From Sporosarcina sp. P2 (GTDB lineage Bacteria; Bacillota; Bacilli; Bacillales_A; Planococcaceae), in the NCBI RefSeq assembly GCF_002743255.1, contig NZ_PDYY01000006.1:1-64000 (forward strand): a DNA stretch of 64,000 nt. Reading direction: 5' to 3'. The notes under the pieces are model-generated. The model saw only the letters and a list, made by a program, of their open reading frames with translations, searched no databases and was not told the DNA's origin. Shown piece after piece: positions 45,313 through 52,756 of the stretch (position 1 is its first letter; every line of letters begins with the position of its first letter). Position numbers and translations under genes: made by a program.

Positions 45313-45831
45313 GTGCTCTGTTAAACGTGGTATCTGATCATACCCTGTGTGGGGGCGCTCTATTAAACGTGGTACGCGCTCATACTCTACGCGTGGACGC
45401 TCTATCAAACACGATATCCGATCATACTCAACGCGCGAGCGCTCTATCAAACGTGGTATCCGATCATACTCGATGCGTGAGCGCTCTATCAAACGGGGTA
45501 TCCGATCATACTCAATGCGTGGGCGCTCTATCAAACGGGGTATCCGATCATACCCAACGCGTGAGCGCTCTATCAAACGGGTTATCCGATCATACACAAT
45601 GCGCGGGCGCTCTATCAAACGGGTTATCCGATCATACACAATGCGCGGGCGCTCTATCAAACGGGGTATCCGATCATACACAACGCGTGAGCGCTCTATT
45701 AAACGGGGTATCCGATCATACTCAATGCGTGAGCGCTCTATCAAACGGGGTATCCAATCATACTCAACGCGCAAACGCTCTATCAAACGGGGTATCCGAT
45801 CATACTCAATGCGTGGGCGCTCTATCAACCC
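45313..45831. repeat. 42-bp tandem array, 12 units plus a partial one
   Basis: Units start at 45313 and then every 42 bp to 45817 with no slippage. The unit begins GCGCTCTATCAAACGGGGTA, continues TCCGATCATACTCAATGC and ends GTGA or GTGG. The first two units are most diverged, and central ones differ by one or two bases. GAGCGCTC forms a palindrome at most unit junctions. Since 42 is a multiple of three, reading frames stay open on both strands, but none has a credible start, so coding is doubtful. Confidence 0.9.
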
Positions 45832-46036
45832 CCAAATCCAATCCTCCCACTATCCAAAAATAACCAAATCTATTCAACTTCATTCTATAAAAGCATTTGC
45901 TTCCCCCAAACCAAAGCATACGCTTCACCTCAGGCATAACTACAACATGACGATTCGATATCCCCTTCAAAACTTCCTATTATATAAATACCCAGGGAAT
46001 CCAATGTGTCGTGCACGGCCTGAAGAGGTCGCTTTT
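45832..46036. other. Region between the 42-bp array and the sigma-factor gene
   Basis: Contains no other repeat. It presumably holds the sigma-factor promoter; a long plus-strand frame runs through from the array without its own ribosome-binding site until AGAGGT at about 46024. No further gene is seen. Confidence 0.55.
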
Positions 46037-46549
46037 ATGGAAAATAGTCGGAATGAAAACTTTGAACAACTAATGGAACAATACGAACCTATGATTTCAG
46101 CCGTCATCAGAAAATTAAACATTTACCGTGATTTCGACAACTTCCGTCAAACCGGACGCATCGCACTGTTTCATGCGTGGACACGCTTTGATGAAACGAA
46201 AGGAAATTTCACGCCCTTCGCCTATCGTTCCATCTATGGCGCCATGCTCGACGACCTGAAAAAGGAAAGTCGATTCAGCGAAGACAACACATCAGTCGAA
46301 ACCGAAACGTTAGAACACTTAACACAACACCACTTCACCGAAGATCCTGACAACGAACTACATGAAATCATTACCGCACTCCCGACAAGCGAGCGCGAAC
46401 TCCTCATCCATCTTTACGTAGAAAACAAAACCCAAGCTGAATGCGCCATTCACTTCAGCATTTCAGTTTCCGGAATCAAAAAACGTCGGGAAAAACTACT
46501 AAAGAAATTAAAAGACCAACTAACTACTAAAAGAAATATTGACGTATAA
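46037..46549 (+). CDS. Small sigma-70 family RNA polymerase sigma factor
   Basis: A 170-residue sigma factor with region 2 (about 10-75; YEPMISAVIRKLNIYRDFDN, then GNFTPFAYRSIYGAMLDDLK) and region 4 HTH (about 110-160; LPTSERELLIHLYVENKTQA, then SISVSGIKKRREKLLKKL). It lacks regions 1 and 3 and has no adjacent anti-sigma gene. The layout recalls SigH/ComX-type competence sigma factors more than ECF types. ComK lies 440 bp away. The start at 46037 has AGAGGT upstream; the open frame before it is only the 42-bp array. Confidence 0.85.
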   Translation: MENSRNENFEQLMEQYEPMISAVIRKLNIYRDFDNFRQTGRIALFHAWTRFDETKGNFTPFAYRSIYGAMLDDLKKESRFSEDNTSVETETLEHLTQHHFTEDPDNELHEIITALPTSERELLIHLYVENKTQAECAIHFSISVSGIKKRREKLLKKLKDQLTTKRNIDV

Positions 46550-46551
46550 AC

Positions 46552-46592
46552 AAAAGCAAGAGCACCCTATGCGGGTAGCTCTTGCTTTTGTT
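46552..46592. terminator. Terminator after the sigma-factor gene
   Basis: AAAAGCAAGAGC pairs with GCTCTTGCTTTT around a 14-nt loop; usable from both strands. Confidence 0.85.
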
Positions 46593-46678
46593 CGCTCTAT
46601 TGATCGTGCTTTTGTCTCTTTTTATGTTAATTGACGATTCCAGTTCAACTTAAGTGGAAGGTGACACCTAACCCTACG

Positions 46679-46834
46679 TCAGCCCTTCCACTTGCGAAAC
46701 CCACGGCGTTGCGCAAAACGCGCGCAAGACGAACAAACTTTTATCTTCTTATCATTCGGCAAATAATATCCCTGATAGACAGACGTCCGTTTCTTGCAAT
46801 ATTCACACTTCGGCTTAAAGAAATCAAACAACAT
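46679..46834 (-). CDS. Zinc-ribbon-like micro-protein (51 aa)
   Basis: A 51-residue basic protein with two CxxC pairs (CEYC at about 10-13, CSSC at about 32-35) and a basic tail (RFAQRRGFRKWKG), suggesting zinc and perhaps nucleic-acid binding. The ATG at 46834 (MLFDFFKPKC) has AGGAGG upstream; a longer frame to 46885 is less likely. The family was not recognised. It lies downstream of comK on the same strand but after the comK terminator. Confidence 0.65.
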   Translation of the reverse strand: MLFDFFKPKCEYCKKRTSVYQGYYLPNDKKIKVCSSCARFAQRRGFRKWKG

Positions 46835-46947
46835 ACTCTTCCCTCCTGACCGCTCATGAACAGAGTCCCTAACCAAACGATTCATTATTACACTGATTAT
46901 ACCACCCCGCCTACCAAAACAGTGAACATTTCACAATACTATTCGAC

Positions 46948-46973
46948 AAAAAAGCGCTCCTCCAATGAGGAAC
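46948..46973 (-). terminator. Terminator of comK
   Basis: Minus strand: AGCGTTCCTC pairs with GGAGGAGCGCT, followed by TTTTTT. Confidence 0.85.
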
Positions 46974-46990
46974 GCTATGTATAACCCTAT

Positions 46991-47545
46991 TTACTCATCC
47001 GTGATTTCATAATTCCCACGCTTGTGATTCTTTCGGATCAAATACGTTTTATACCCCTTCTTCTCACCGAGCGCCATTTGCGTGAACCTGGCCGTCAATC
47101 CATTCTTTAACATGCAGGTCCGCTGGTATCTTTTCTGAAACACTGAAAAACTACAGGTTACAGTGAACACATTGCCATCACGGAATATCACTTTTGTATG
47201 TTCTTTATCGAACGGTAAGAACGTCAATATGTGTGACAATGAAAACCACACGCATTCAGTACTTGAAGGTGAATTACTTGGAAACCAATACATATCCAAT
47301 CGCTCATTGACCATCACAGGTGTCATATGTATTCTGCCCATCAACGCCTTACCACCATCGATTCCGCCACGCAAACTCGTCCCGTAAAACTGCATACTCA
47401 AGTCCACTACCTCAGTTGGACTTTGATCCACCCGTACAAAATCACCGTTTTTCAGTAACACCGAACATAACTTTCCCTCATCGTCATAATACGGATATAC
47501 CATACTCGTCCCCGGTGAAATCACTGACTTTGTTTCTTCATCCAT
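46991..47545 (-). CDS. comK: Competence transcription factor ComK
   Basis: A 184-residue ComK family protein. ComK is the master activator of DNA-uptake genes in Bacillus. Landmarks agree with B. subtilis ComK as remembered: an N-terminal segment ending KLCSVLLKNGDFVRV, VVDLSMQFYGTSLRGG (about residues 46-61), PVMVNERLDMYWFPSNSPSS (about 76-95) and ECVWFSLSHI (about 97-106), then a more basic C-terminus. Start ATG 47545 has a GGGGGAT-type site. It has its own terminator. A 25-bp palindrome lies about 55 bp upstream of the start. Confidence 0.88.
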   Translation of the reverse strand: MDEETKSVISPGTSMVYPYYDDEGKLCSVLLKNGDFVRVDQSPTEVVDLSMQFYGTSLRGGIDGGKALMGRIHMTPVMVNERLDMYWFPSNSPSSTECVWFSLSHILTFLPFDKEHTKVIFRDGNVFTVTCSFSVFQKRYQRTCMLKNGLTARFTQMALGEKKGYKTYLIRKNHKRGNYEITDE

Positions 47546-47598
47546 GCCCCGTTATCCCCCTTTTTATAGAAACTCCTTTCGGTTAGTAGGATAAAGGG

Positions 47599-47623
47599 GT
47601 ATACTAACGATATGTTGGTATAC
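47599..47623. promoter_or_regulatory. 25-bp inverted repeat upstream of comK
   Basis: Arms GTATACTAAC (47599-47608) and GTTGGTATAC (47614-47623) pair at 9 of 10 positions around GATAT. It is not the A+T-box pair that ComK itself binds, so it may be an operator for another dimeric regulator, or part of the comK promoter. Confidence 0.5.
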
Positions 47624-47649
47624 ACCAGCTATTAAATCCTCGAGTCTGT

Positions 47650-47720
47650 CTCCCATGACATGAAGCACTCGGGGATTTTCTCTATCCACTACGTGACGCA
47701 TTCATTTCTCACCTCCTTTC
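47650..47720 (-). other. Seven-codon ORF with strong ribosome-binding site and hairpin
   Basis: On the minus strand AAAGGAGGTGAGAA precedes an ATG whose frame reads MNASRSG then stop. It is followed at once by a hairpin (AAATCCCCGAGT facing ACTCGAGGATTT). It may be a leader peptide for comK or the remnant of a small type I toxin-like gene. No firm identity. Confidence 0.35.
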
Positions 47721-47808
47721 AGACATACATTGACGCACTAAAAACAGGCCAATAAGTATTGCTTCAGTTATCGACCCGCATTCATTCATTTTAAAGATAG
47801 TAAGCGTT

Positions 47809-47822
47809 TACATAGATGGTTA
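47809..47822 (+). promoter_or_regulatory. Candidate cre (CcpA) site upstream of the PAS/AAA+ regulator gene
   Basis: AGTAAGCGTTTACA matches TGNAANCGNTNNCA at all but the first position; its reverse complement is TGTAAACGCTTACT. It lies about 190 bp before the gene. Confidence 0.55.
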
Positions 47823-48014
47823 TGCATAAAGTACCTGTCTTAAGAACAAGTATATAGTACTATAATGTTTTCGTCTACATTAATTCCCATTATTCTGATT
47901 TTATTGTTGAACTACTGTATCATTTGCCATATTGTGTATGTAAATGATGGAGTCTGTAGAAGCATTGCATATAAGTTCGGTGTAAAATAAAATATGACAG
48001 GATGGTGTATATTT

Positions 48015-49349
48015 TTGAATCGCTTAATCACTAATCTCCCTGAATATGTACTCAATCAAATATTAGAAAATGCATTTCAATGGTTCGTTGTAGTGGACCA
48101 AGATGCCAATATTATCTATATGAATCAAGACTATTGTAAATTTCTTCACATGGAACAGCGAGATACTATAGGCCGCCCCGTACATGAAGTGATTGAAAAC
48201 ACCCGTATGCACGAAGTTCTGAAATCTGGTGAAGATCATATTGCCTCTCCTCATTATATTAAAGGAACGTATATGCTCGCGAATCGAATACCAATCAGGG
48301 TGGATGGCGATGTGGTCGGCGCATTCGGTAGCGTAGTGTTCCGGGATCTGCACGACTGGCATCATCTAAGTTCTCATGTGAAGCAGACGTTAGAGAAAAT
48401 TAACATGGGGGTAATGGCACAAGAGCCGAACGCTTACCCAATGACGGATATTAAAGGATCTTCAGCAAGTATTCTTTCAATTAAAGAGACTATTCATATG
48501 ATCGCCCCGAGTGACTTGCCTGTGCTTATCCAAGGTGAAAGCGGAACGGGGAAAACATTGTTCGCTCATAGTATTCACCAACTATCGAATCGTTTAGATG
48601 AGCCGTTCATCACAGTCAACTGTGCTGCCATTCCGCCCGATTTATTGGAAGCCGAACTGTTTGGACGAGGAAGTAAGAGTGATCGAAAAAGCAGAATTCA
48701 ACTAGCTGACGGAGGCACCTTGTTTATAGATGATATCGGTAGCCTGCCCTTACCTGTTCAAGTGAAGCTTCTTCGATTATTAAATGACGGTGTAGTCGAA
48801 TCATTGAATTCACACCAGGCAGAACCCGTAAACGTTCGGATTATCGCTTCTTCTAGTCAGCCATTAACTGAACTCATCGAAATGAATCGATTCCGAACTG
48901 ATCTCTACTACCGTATACAAGCGATTACCTTGAATGTACCGCCACTGCGTGAACGGATGGAAGATTTCTCTGAGATTATCAGTTTCATATTGCATAATAC
49001 CATTAGTCAGACTGGAAAGAGAAGCTTGGAGTTTTCCAAAGAGACATTGGACTACTTGAACTCGTACCGATGGCCAGGCAATATACGTGAACTTCAACAC
49101 GTCATTCAGGCGGCTGTTTATTTAACAAGCGGTGATACGATTACACCGGATGCCCTGCCGCCACAAGTTAAACAGCGCAAAATTAACTATTCCCCTAGCT
49201 CAAGAACACTGGCTGAATCACTAGAAGAAGTGGAACGAACGATTCTTCTTGATACGTTAGCACAATTTCCGAATAAAAAAGAAGCCGCTGTTGTACTCGG
49301 ATTAAGTAAAAGTACATTATATGAGAAATTAAAAAAATATGAGATATGA
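48015..49349 (+). CDS. PAS-AAA+-Fis regulator without the GAFTGA loop
   Basis: A 444-residue NtrC-class regulator with a PAS sensor (about 10-110), AAA+ domain (about 150-375; Walker A GESGTGKT, Walker B GGTLFIDDIG, Arg finger FRTDLYYR, PPLRERMEDF) and C-terminal Fis HTH (KKEAAVVLGLSKSTLYEKLK). Between ELFG and ADGGTLF, where sigma-54 activators carry GAFTGA, it reads RGSKSDRKSRIQL and is about six residues short. It probably cannot remodel sigma-54 holoenzyme and may act with SigA, as TyrR does. A TTG start at 48015 fits AGGATGG; an ATG at 47994 has no site. The next genes are a permease and 3-hydroxybutyrate dehydrogenase. Confidence 0.9.
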   Translation: MNRLITNLPEYVLNQILENAFQWFVVVDQDANIIYMNQDYCKFLHMEQRDTIGRPVHEVIENTRMHEVLKSGEDHIASPHYIKGTYMLANRIPIRVDGDVVGAFGSVVFRDLHDWHHLSSHVKQTLEKINMGVMAQEPNAYPMTDIKGSSASILSIKETIHMIAPSDLPVLIQGESGTGKTLFAHSIHQLSNRLDEPFITVNCAAIPPDLLEAELFGRGSKSDRKSRIQLADGGTLFIDDIGSLPLPVQVKLLRLLNDGVVESLNSHQAEPVNVRIIASSSQPLTELIEMNRFRTDLYYRIQAITLNVPPLRERMEDFSEIISFILHNTISQTGKRSLEFSKETLDYLNSYRWPGNIRELQHVIQAAVYLTSGDTITPDALPPQVKQRKINYSPSSRTLAESLEEVERTILLDTLAQFPNKKEAAVVLGLSKSTLYEKLKKYEI

Positions 49350-49355
49350 CCTATT

Positions 49356-49440
49356 TTCCGACGAATCGGAATTCATTCCAATATTCCGGACTAGCATCCT
49401 ATTATTTTACTTCTGGAATTCCGAAAAACTGGAATTATTT
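49356..49440. promoter_or_regulatory. Cluster of TTCC/GGAA inverted repeats (candidate activator sites)
   Basis: TTCCGACGAATCGGAA (49356-49371), GGAATTCATTCC directly after it, and TTCTGGAATTCCGAA (49411-49425), with a further GGAATT at about 49431. They lie between the regulator gene and the permease gene, where its binding sites would be expected. Confidence 0.5.
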
Positions 49441-49450
49441 TTAGTGAAAA

Positions 49451-49490
49451 ACATGTAAACGTCGCTATTTAGCGGTTTGCATGTTTTTTT
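49451..49490 (+). terminator. Terminator of the PAS/AAA+ regulator gene
   Basis: CATGTAAAC and CGCT pair with AGCG and GTTTGCATG (one wobble), followed by TTTTTTT. Confidence 0.82.
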
Positions 49491-49508
49491 ATTATCTGTT
49501 TTAATACT

Positions 49509-49522
49509 TGAAAGCGCTTTAC
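49509..49522 (+). promoter_or_regulatory. Candidate cre (CcpA) site before the permease gene
   Basis: TGAAAGCGCTTTAC matches TGNAANCGNTNNCA at all but the last two bases and contains the perfect palindrome AAAGCGCTTT. It lies 43 bp before the gntP-like start. Confidence 0.55.
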
Positions 49523-49564
49523 TTGTAACAATTTAGACAAACTTTTAAAAATGGGGGGATACGA

Positions 49565-50893
49565 ATGGGTATATTAGGGATGATTGGACTGATTGGTGGT
49601 TTGGCATTACTCATTGTATTAACGATGAGAGGCGTGAACATTTTAATCGCCGGACCGGTCTCCGCTTTATTTGTTGCATTATTGAGTGGCATGACATTAT
49701 TCCCACAACTGGCTGGAGAAGGTGAAGAAAACTTCGTCACTAGCTATATGACAGGATTCACGAGTTTCATCATGTCGTGGTATTTAATGTTTCTACTCGG
49801 GGCCATTTTCGGTAAAGTAATGGAAGACAGTGGTGCGGCAGATGCCGTTGCGAAATGGTTCGTAGAAAAGCTCGGCATGAAGTTCGCGGTACTTGCAATT
49901 GTTATGGCTTGTGCGATTCTGACGTATGGCGGAGTGAGCTTGTTCGTCGTTGCGTTCTCTGTGTATCCCATGGCGATCTCGCTATTCAAGCAAGCAAATC
50001 TACCAAGACGTTTCATACCTGCCACACTTGGACTCGGCTCCGTCACGTTTACGATGACATCTGCGGGATCACCTGAAATCCAGAACTGGATCCCGATCGA
50101 ATTCCTTGGAACGAACGCTTATGCTGGCTGGGAAGTTAGTCTCGTAGTCGCATTGTTCATGGCCTTCTTTGGCTACTGGTGGCTTAAACGCATCATCACG
50201 AAGGCTGTAAAGAAAGGCGAACGTTTTATTGACAGAGCATCAGATCCTACATTCGATACGACGCGCGCATTGCCAAACCCTTTCCTATCCATGATTCCAT
50301 TGGCAATCGTCTTGATTATTTCCTATGTATTCCATGACAAACTAGCACAATCTGCTTTAATCCTAGCTTTACTAGGCGGAATCATCTCCACATATTTCGT
50401 TGGTAGAAAATACTCACAAAACTACGGTGCAGCTGTTTCAGCAGGTACACTCGGTGCAATGGTCGCAATCGGGAACACAGCAGCCGTCGTTGGATTCGGT
50501 GGCGTTGCTAAAGCAGTCCCCGCATTCCAAGATGCCGTCGCAGTGATGACAAGTATCCCTGGCTCTCCGTTAATCGGCGCAGCTATCGCGGTATCGGTTA
50601 TCGCAGGTATGACTGGATCCGCTTCAGGCGGGCAGGCAATCGCTCTACCACTACTCGCACCACATTATATGGATATGGGTGTCGATCCGGAAGCACTTCA
50701 CCGCGTCGTTGCGATTTCATCCGGTGCTCTGGATTCATTGCCACATAATGGCTACGTTGTCACGACGATTCAGTCTATCGCTGGTGAAACGCATCGTGCA
50801 GCTTACGGTGCAATGGCAGCCGTTACGGTGATTGTACCTACCATCGGTGTCGTCATCGCAATCGTTTTATTCTCTCTAGGATTCGGTATTTAA
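49565..50893 (+). CDS. GntP family permease, probably for 3-hydroxybutyrate
   Basis: A 442-residue permease with about 12 helices. GntP/CitMHS-type words include LLGAIFGKVMEDSGAADAVA (about residues 78-97), TYGGVSLFVVAFSVYPMA (about 120-137) and GMTGSASGGQAIALPLLAPH (about 352-371). GntP members import gluconate, glycerate or other small hydroxy-acids. The next gene, 21 nt on, encodes 3-hydroxybutyrate dehydrogenase, so the likely substrate is D-3-hydroxybutyrate, as proposed for B. subtilis yxjC. AAAATGGGGGGATACGA supplies the ribosome-binding site. Confidence 0.85.
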   Translation: MGILGMIGLIGGLALLIVLTMRGVNILIAGPVSALFVALLSGMTLFPQLAGEGEENFVTSYMTGFTSFIMSWYLMFLLGAIFGKVMEDSGAADAVAKWFVEKLGMKFAVLAIVMACAILTYGGVSLFVVAFSVYPMAISLFKQANLPRRFIPATLGLGSVTFTMTSAGSPEIQNWIPIEFLGTNAYAGWEVSLVVALFMAFFGYWWLKRIITKAVKKGERFIDRASDPTFDTTRALPNPFLSMIPLAIVLIISYVFHDKLAQSALILALLGGIISTYFVGRKYSQNYGAAVSAGTLGAMVAIGNTAAVVGFGGVAKAVPAFQDAVAVMTSIPGSPLIGAAIAVSVIAGMTGSASGGQAIALPLLAPHYMDMGVDPEALHRVVAISSGALDSLPHNGYVVTTIQSIAGETHRAAYGAMAAVTVIVPTIGVVIAIVLFSLGFGI

Positions 50894-50914
50894 TAGGTCA
50901 AGGAGGAAATCCAT

Positions 50915-51682
50915 ATGGTACAAGATAAAGTATTGCTCATCACAGGAGCAGCTCAAGGAATAGGATTCGAAATATCGAAAGCATTCGCAGAAGCTGGCGC
51001 TATTGTCGTGTTGACCGATTTGAATGAAGAAAAAGTAAAGGAAGCGGCTGGCGTATTGGGTGGCAGCGCAATGGGCTTAGCGTGCGACGTAACGAAAGAA
51101 GAAGATATTCAGCATGCAATCGATGAAGCGATTGCGCGCTTTGGCAGAATCGACATTTTGATTAACAACGCAGGCTTGCAGCACGTCGCAAAGCTCGAAG
51201 ACTTCCCTACTGCAAGGTTTGAATTACTCGTGCAAGTGATGCTTACTGCGCCTTTCATTGCGACAAAGCTTGTATTGCCACATATGAAGCAACAGAAATT
51301 CGGTCGAATCTTAAATATGGCATCTATTAACGGACTCGTAGGATTCGCAGGCAAAGCGGCCTACAACTCTTCCAAACACGGCGTCATTGGGTTGACGAAA
51401 GTAGCCGCTCTTGAAACGGCGGCTGACGGCATTACTGTTAATGCGATTTGCCCTGGCTACGTCGATACACCACTCGTCCGCAATCAGTTTGAAGACTTAG
51501 CAGAAGTTCGAGGTGTGCCACTCGAATCGGTACTGGAAGAGATTATTTATCCCCTAGTTCCACAAAAACGTCTACTGGGTGTGGAAGAAATAGCCGATCT
51601 CGCATTGTATCTTTCAATGGATAGTGCGAAAGGGATTACCGGCCAGGCCGTTGTGCTCGACGGTGGATATACCGTGCAGTAA
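50915..51682 (+). CDS. bdhA: 3-hydroxybutyrate dehydrogenase (SDR family)
   Basis: A 255-residue short-chain dehydrogenase with the NAD motif TGAAQGIGFEI (about residues 9-19), DILINNAG (about 84-91), catalytic Ser in NMASINGLVG and YNSSKHGVIG (Tyr-x3-Lys, about 152-161), then CPGYVDTPLVRNQ typical of the D-3-hydroxybutyrate subgroup. It oxidises D-3-hydroxybutyrate to acetoacetate. No acetoacetate CoA-transferase gene is adjacent. Operon with the permease, ending at the 21-bp array. Confidence 0.9.
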   Translation: MVQDKVLLITGAAQGIGFEISKAFAEAGAIVVLTDLNEEKVKEAAGVLGGSAMGLACDVTKEEDIQHAIDEAIARFGRIDILINNAGLQHVAKLEDFPTARFELLVQVMLTAPFIATKLVLPHMKQQKFGRILNMASINGLVGFAGKAAYNSSKHGVIGLTKVAALETAADGITVNAICPGYVDTPLVRNQFEDLAEVRGVPLESVLEEIIYPLVPQKRLLGVEEIADLALYLSMDSAKGITGQAVVLDGGYTVQ

Positions 51683-51723
51683 GGTTTAATTCATTTGCGG
51701 ATAAGTGGAGGTTAGCTTGTAGA

Positions 51724-51891
51724 ACCGCGCTATTCATCTGCATGACCGCGCTAAAGTGTAGCCCAACCGCGCTATTAACACCGAACACCGCGCATTGACT
51801 CTTCGGAACCGCGCTATTAACACCGAACACCGCGCATTAACCCTTGCGAACCGCGCTATTCACTAATCAAATCGCGCCATTCCACAATTAT
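51724..51891. repeat. 21-bp phased tandem array, eight units
   Basis: Units begin at 51724 and every 21 bp to 51871. Each starts with ACCGCGCTATT or a close variant (the last reads ATCGCGCCATT) followed by about 10 variable bases; ACACCGAAC recurs in two. The phase is perfect although the sequence between the words is not conserved, which suggests selection for spacing. Confidence 0.88.
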
Positions 51892-51901
51892 CCACAATCA
51901 A

Positions 51902-51941
51902 AAAAGTTCTCAACCGACAACTAGTCGAGTTGAGAACTTGT
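51902..51941. terminator. Bidirectional terminator between bdhA and the ycsI-like gene
   Basis: AAGTTCTCAACYGAC-type arms: AAGTTCTCAAC pairs with GTTGAGAACTT, extended by CGAC/GTCG, with an A run to the left. Confidence 0.85.
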
Positions 51942-51945
51942 TTCC

Positions 51946-52737
51946 TTACAAAACACTAAGCTCTGAATCCTTCATATCACTAATAAACATACAACCTGGA
52001 GAATGCGTGATCATAATAGCCGGCTTACTATGCATAGCTACGGCTTGCGGAGTGACGCCGCATGCCCAGAATACGGGGATCTCGCCTTCATTGATCGTCA
52101 CCGCATCTCCAAAGTCCGGCGCAGAAATATCGTCTATTCCAATCAAACTCGGATCACCAAGATGAATCGGTGCCCCGTGAACGTCTGGGAAACGAGTCGT
52201 AATTTGAATCGCACGAATCGCGTCTTGCGCGTTCATTGGTCGCATGCTGACTACGGTCGGCCCTTCAAAAATGCCCGACTTAGTGCATGCAATAGACGTC
52301 TTATACATCGGGACATTGCGGTTTTCTTCGATATGCCGTATAGGAATTCCGCCCGCAAGTAACGGTGCTTCAAACGTGAAACTACAGCCGATTAAAAAGC
52401 CGACCATATCGTCTTCCCAGTACTCTGTAATATCGTTCACTTCTTCGGTCAACACACCGTCTCTATAGATGCGGTAACTCGGTAGATCACTGCGAATGTC
52501 TGCATCTTCCGCAATCTTAGCCGGACGATACGAACCAGGTTCTGTGACGTCTAGCAGTGGACAAGACTTAGGATTGCGTTGGCAAAACAGCAGGAAATCA
52601 AGCGCATGCTCTTGTTTTAATATGACCAAATTCGCTTGCGTAAAGCCTGTGGCCATTCCAGACGTCTGCCCTGTAATTTTTTGCTCTCGAATCAACTTCC
52701 GAACTTCTTGCGCATTCATGGAACGATACGTTTCCAT
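51946..52737 (-). CDS. DUF1445 putative hydro-lyase / D-glutamate cyclase (YcsI)
   Basis: A 263-residue protein of the DUF1445 family (B. subtilis YcsI). The human DGLUCY protein carries this domain and interconverts D-glutamate and 5-oxo-D-proline, so a D-glutamate cyclase role fits its place with 5-oxoprolinase genes. Words: VGFLIGCSFTFEAPLLAGGI (about residues 110-129) and WACGVTPQAVAMHSKPAIMI (about 228-247). The ATG at 52737 follows AGGAGG by 8 nt. Last gene of a pxpA-transporter-ycsI unit. Confidence 0.85.
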   Translation of the reverse strand: METYRSMNAQEVRKLIREQKITGQTSGMATGFTQANLVILKQEHALDFLLFCQRNPKSCPLLDVTEPGSYRPAKIAEDADIRSDLPSYRIYRDGVLTEEVNDITEYWEDDMVGFLIGCSFTFEAPLLAGGIPIRHIEENRNVPMYKTSIACTKSGIFEGPTVVSMRPMNAQDAIRAIQITTRFPDVHGAPIHLGDPSLIGIDDISAPDFGDAVTINEGEIPVFWACGVTPQAVAMHSKPAIMITHSPGCMFISDMKDSELSVL

Positions 52738-52756
52738 CAATCAAACCTCCTATGCA

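Noticed and set aside
45268..45863. Long frames over the 42-bp array on both strands (about 186-191 residues of 14-residue repeats)
   Set aside because: The period is a multiple of three, so any stop-free unit yields long frames on both strands. None has a convincing ribosome-binding site, and the minus frame runs into a terminator hairpin.
45347..46036. N-terminal extension of the sigma factor through the 42-bp array
   Set aside because: The extension is only translated repeat. AGAGGT plus the ATG at 46037 gives a normal-length sigma factor.
49430..49446. Possible sigma-54 promoter (TGGAATTATTTTTAG) before the permease gene
   Set aside because: Only TGG and TT of the -24/-12 consensus match, it lies upstream of a terminator, and the regulator lacks GAFTGA.
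45313..51891. CRISPR arrays at the two tandem repeats
   Set aside because: Units abut directly with no unique spacers of typical length, and there are no cas genes in the window.
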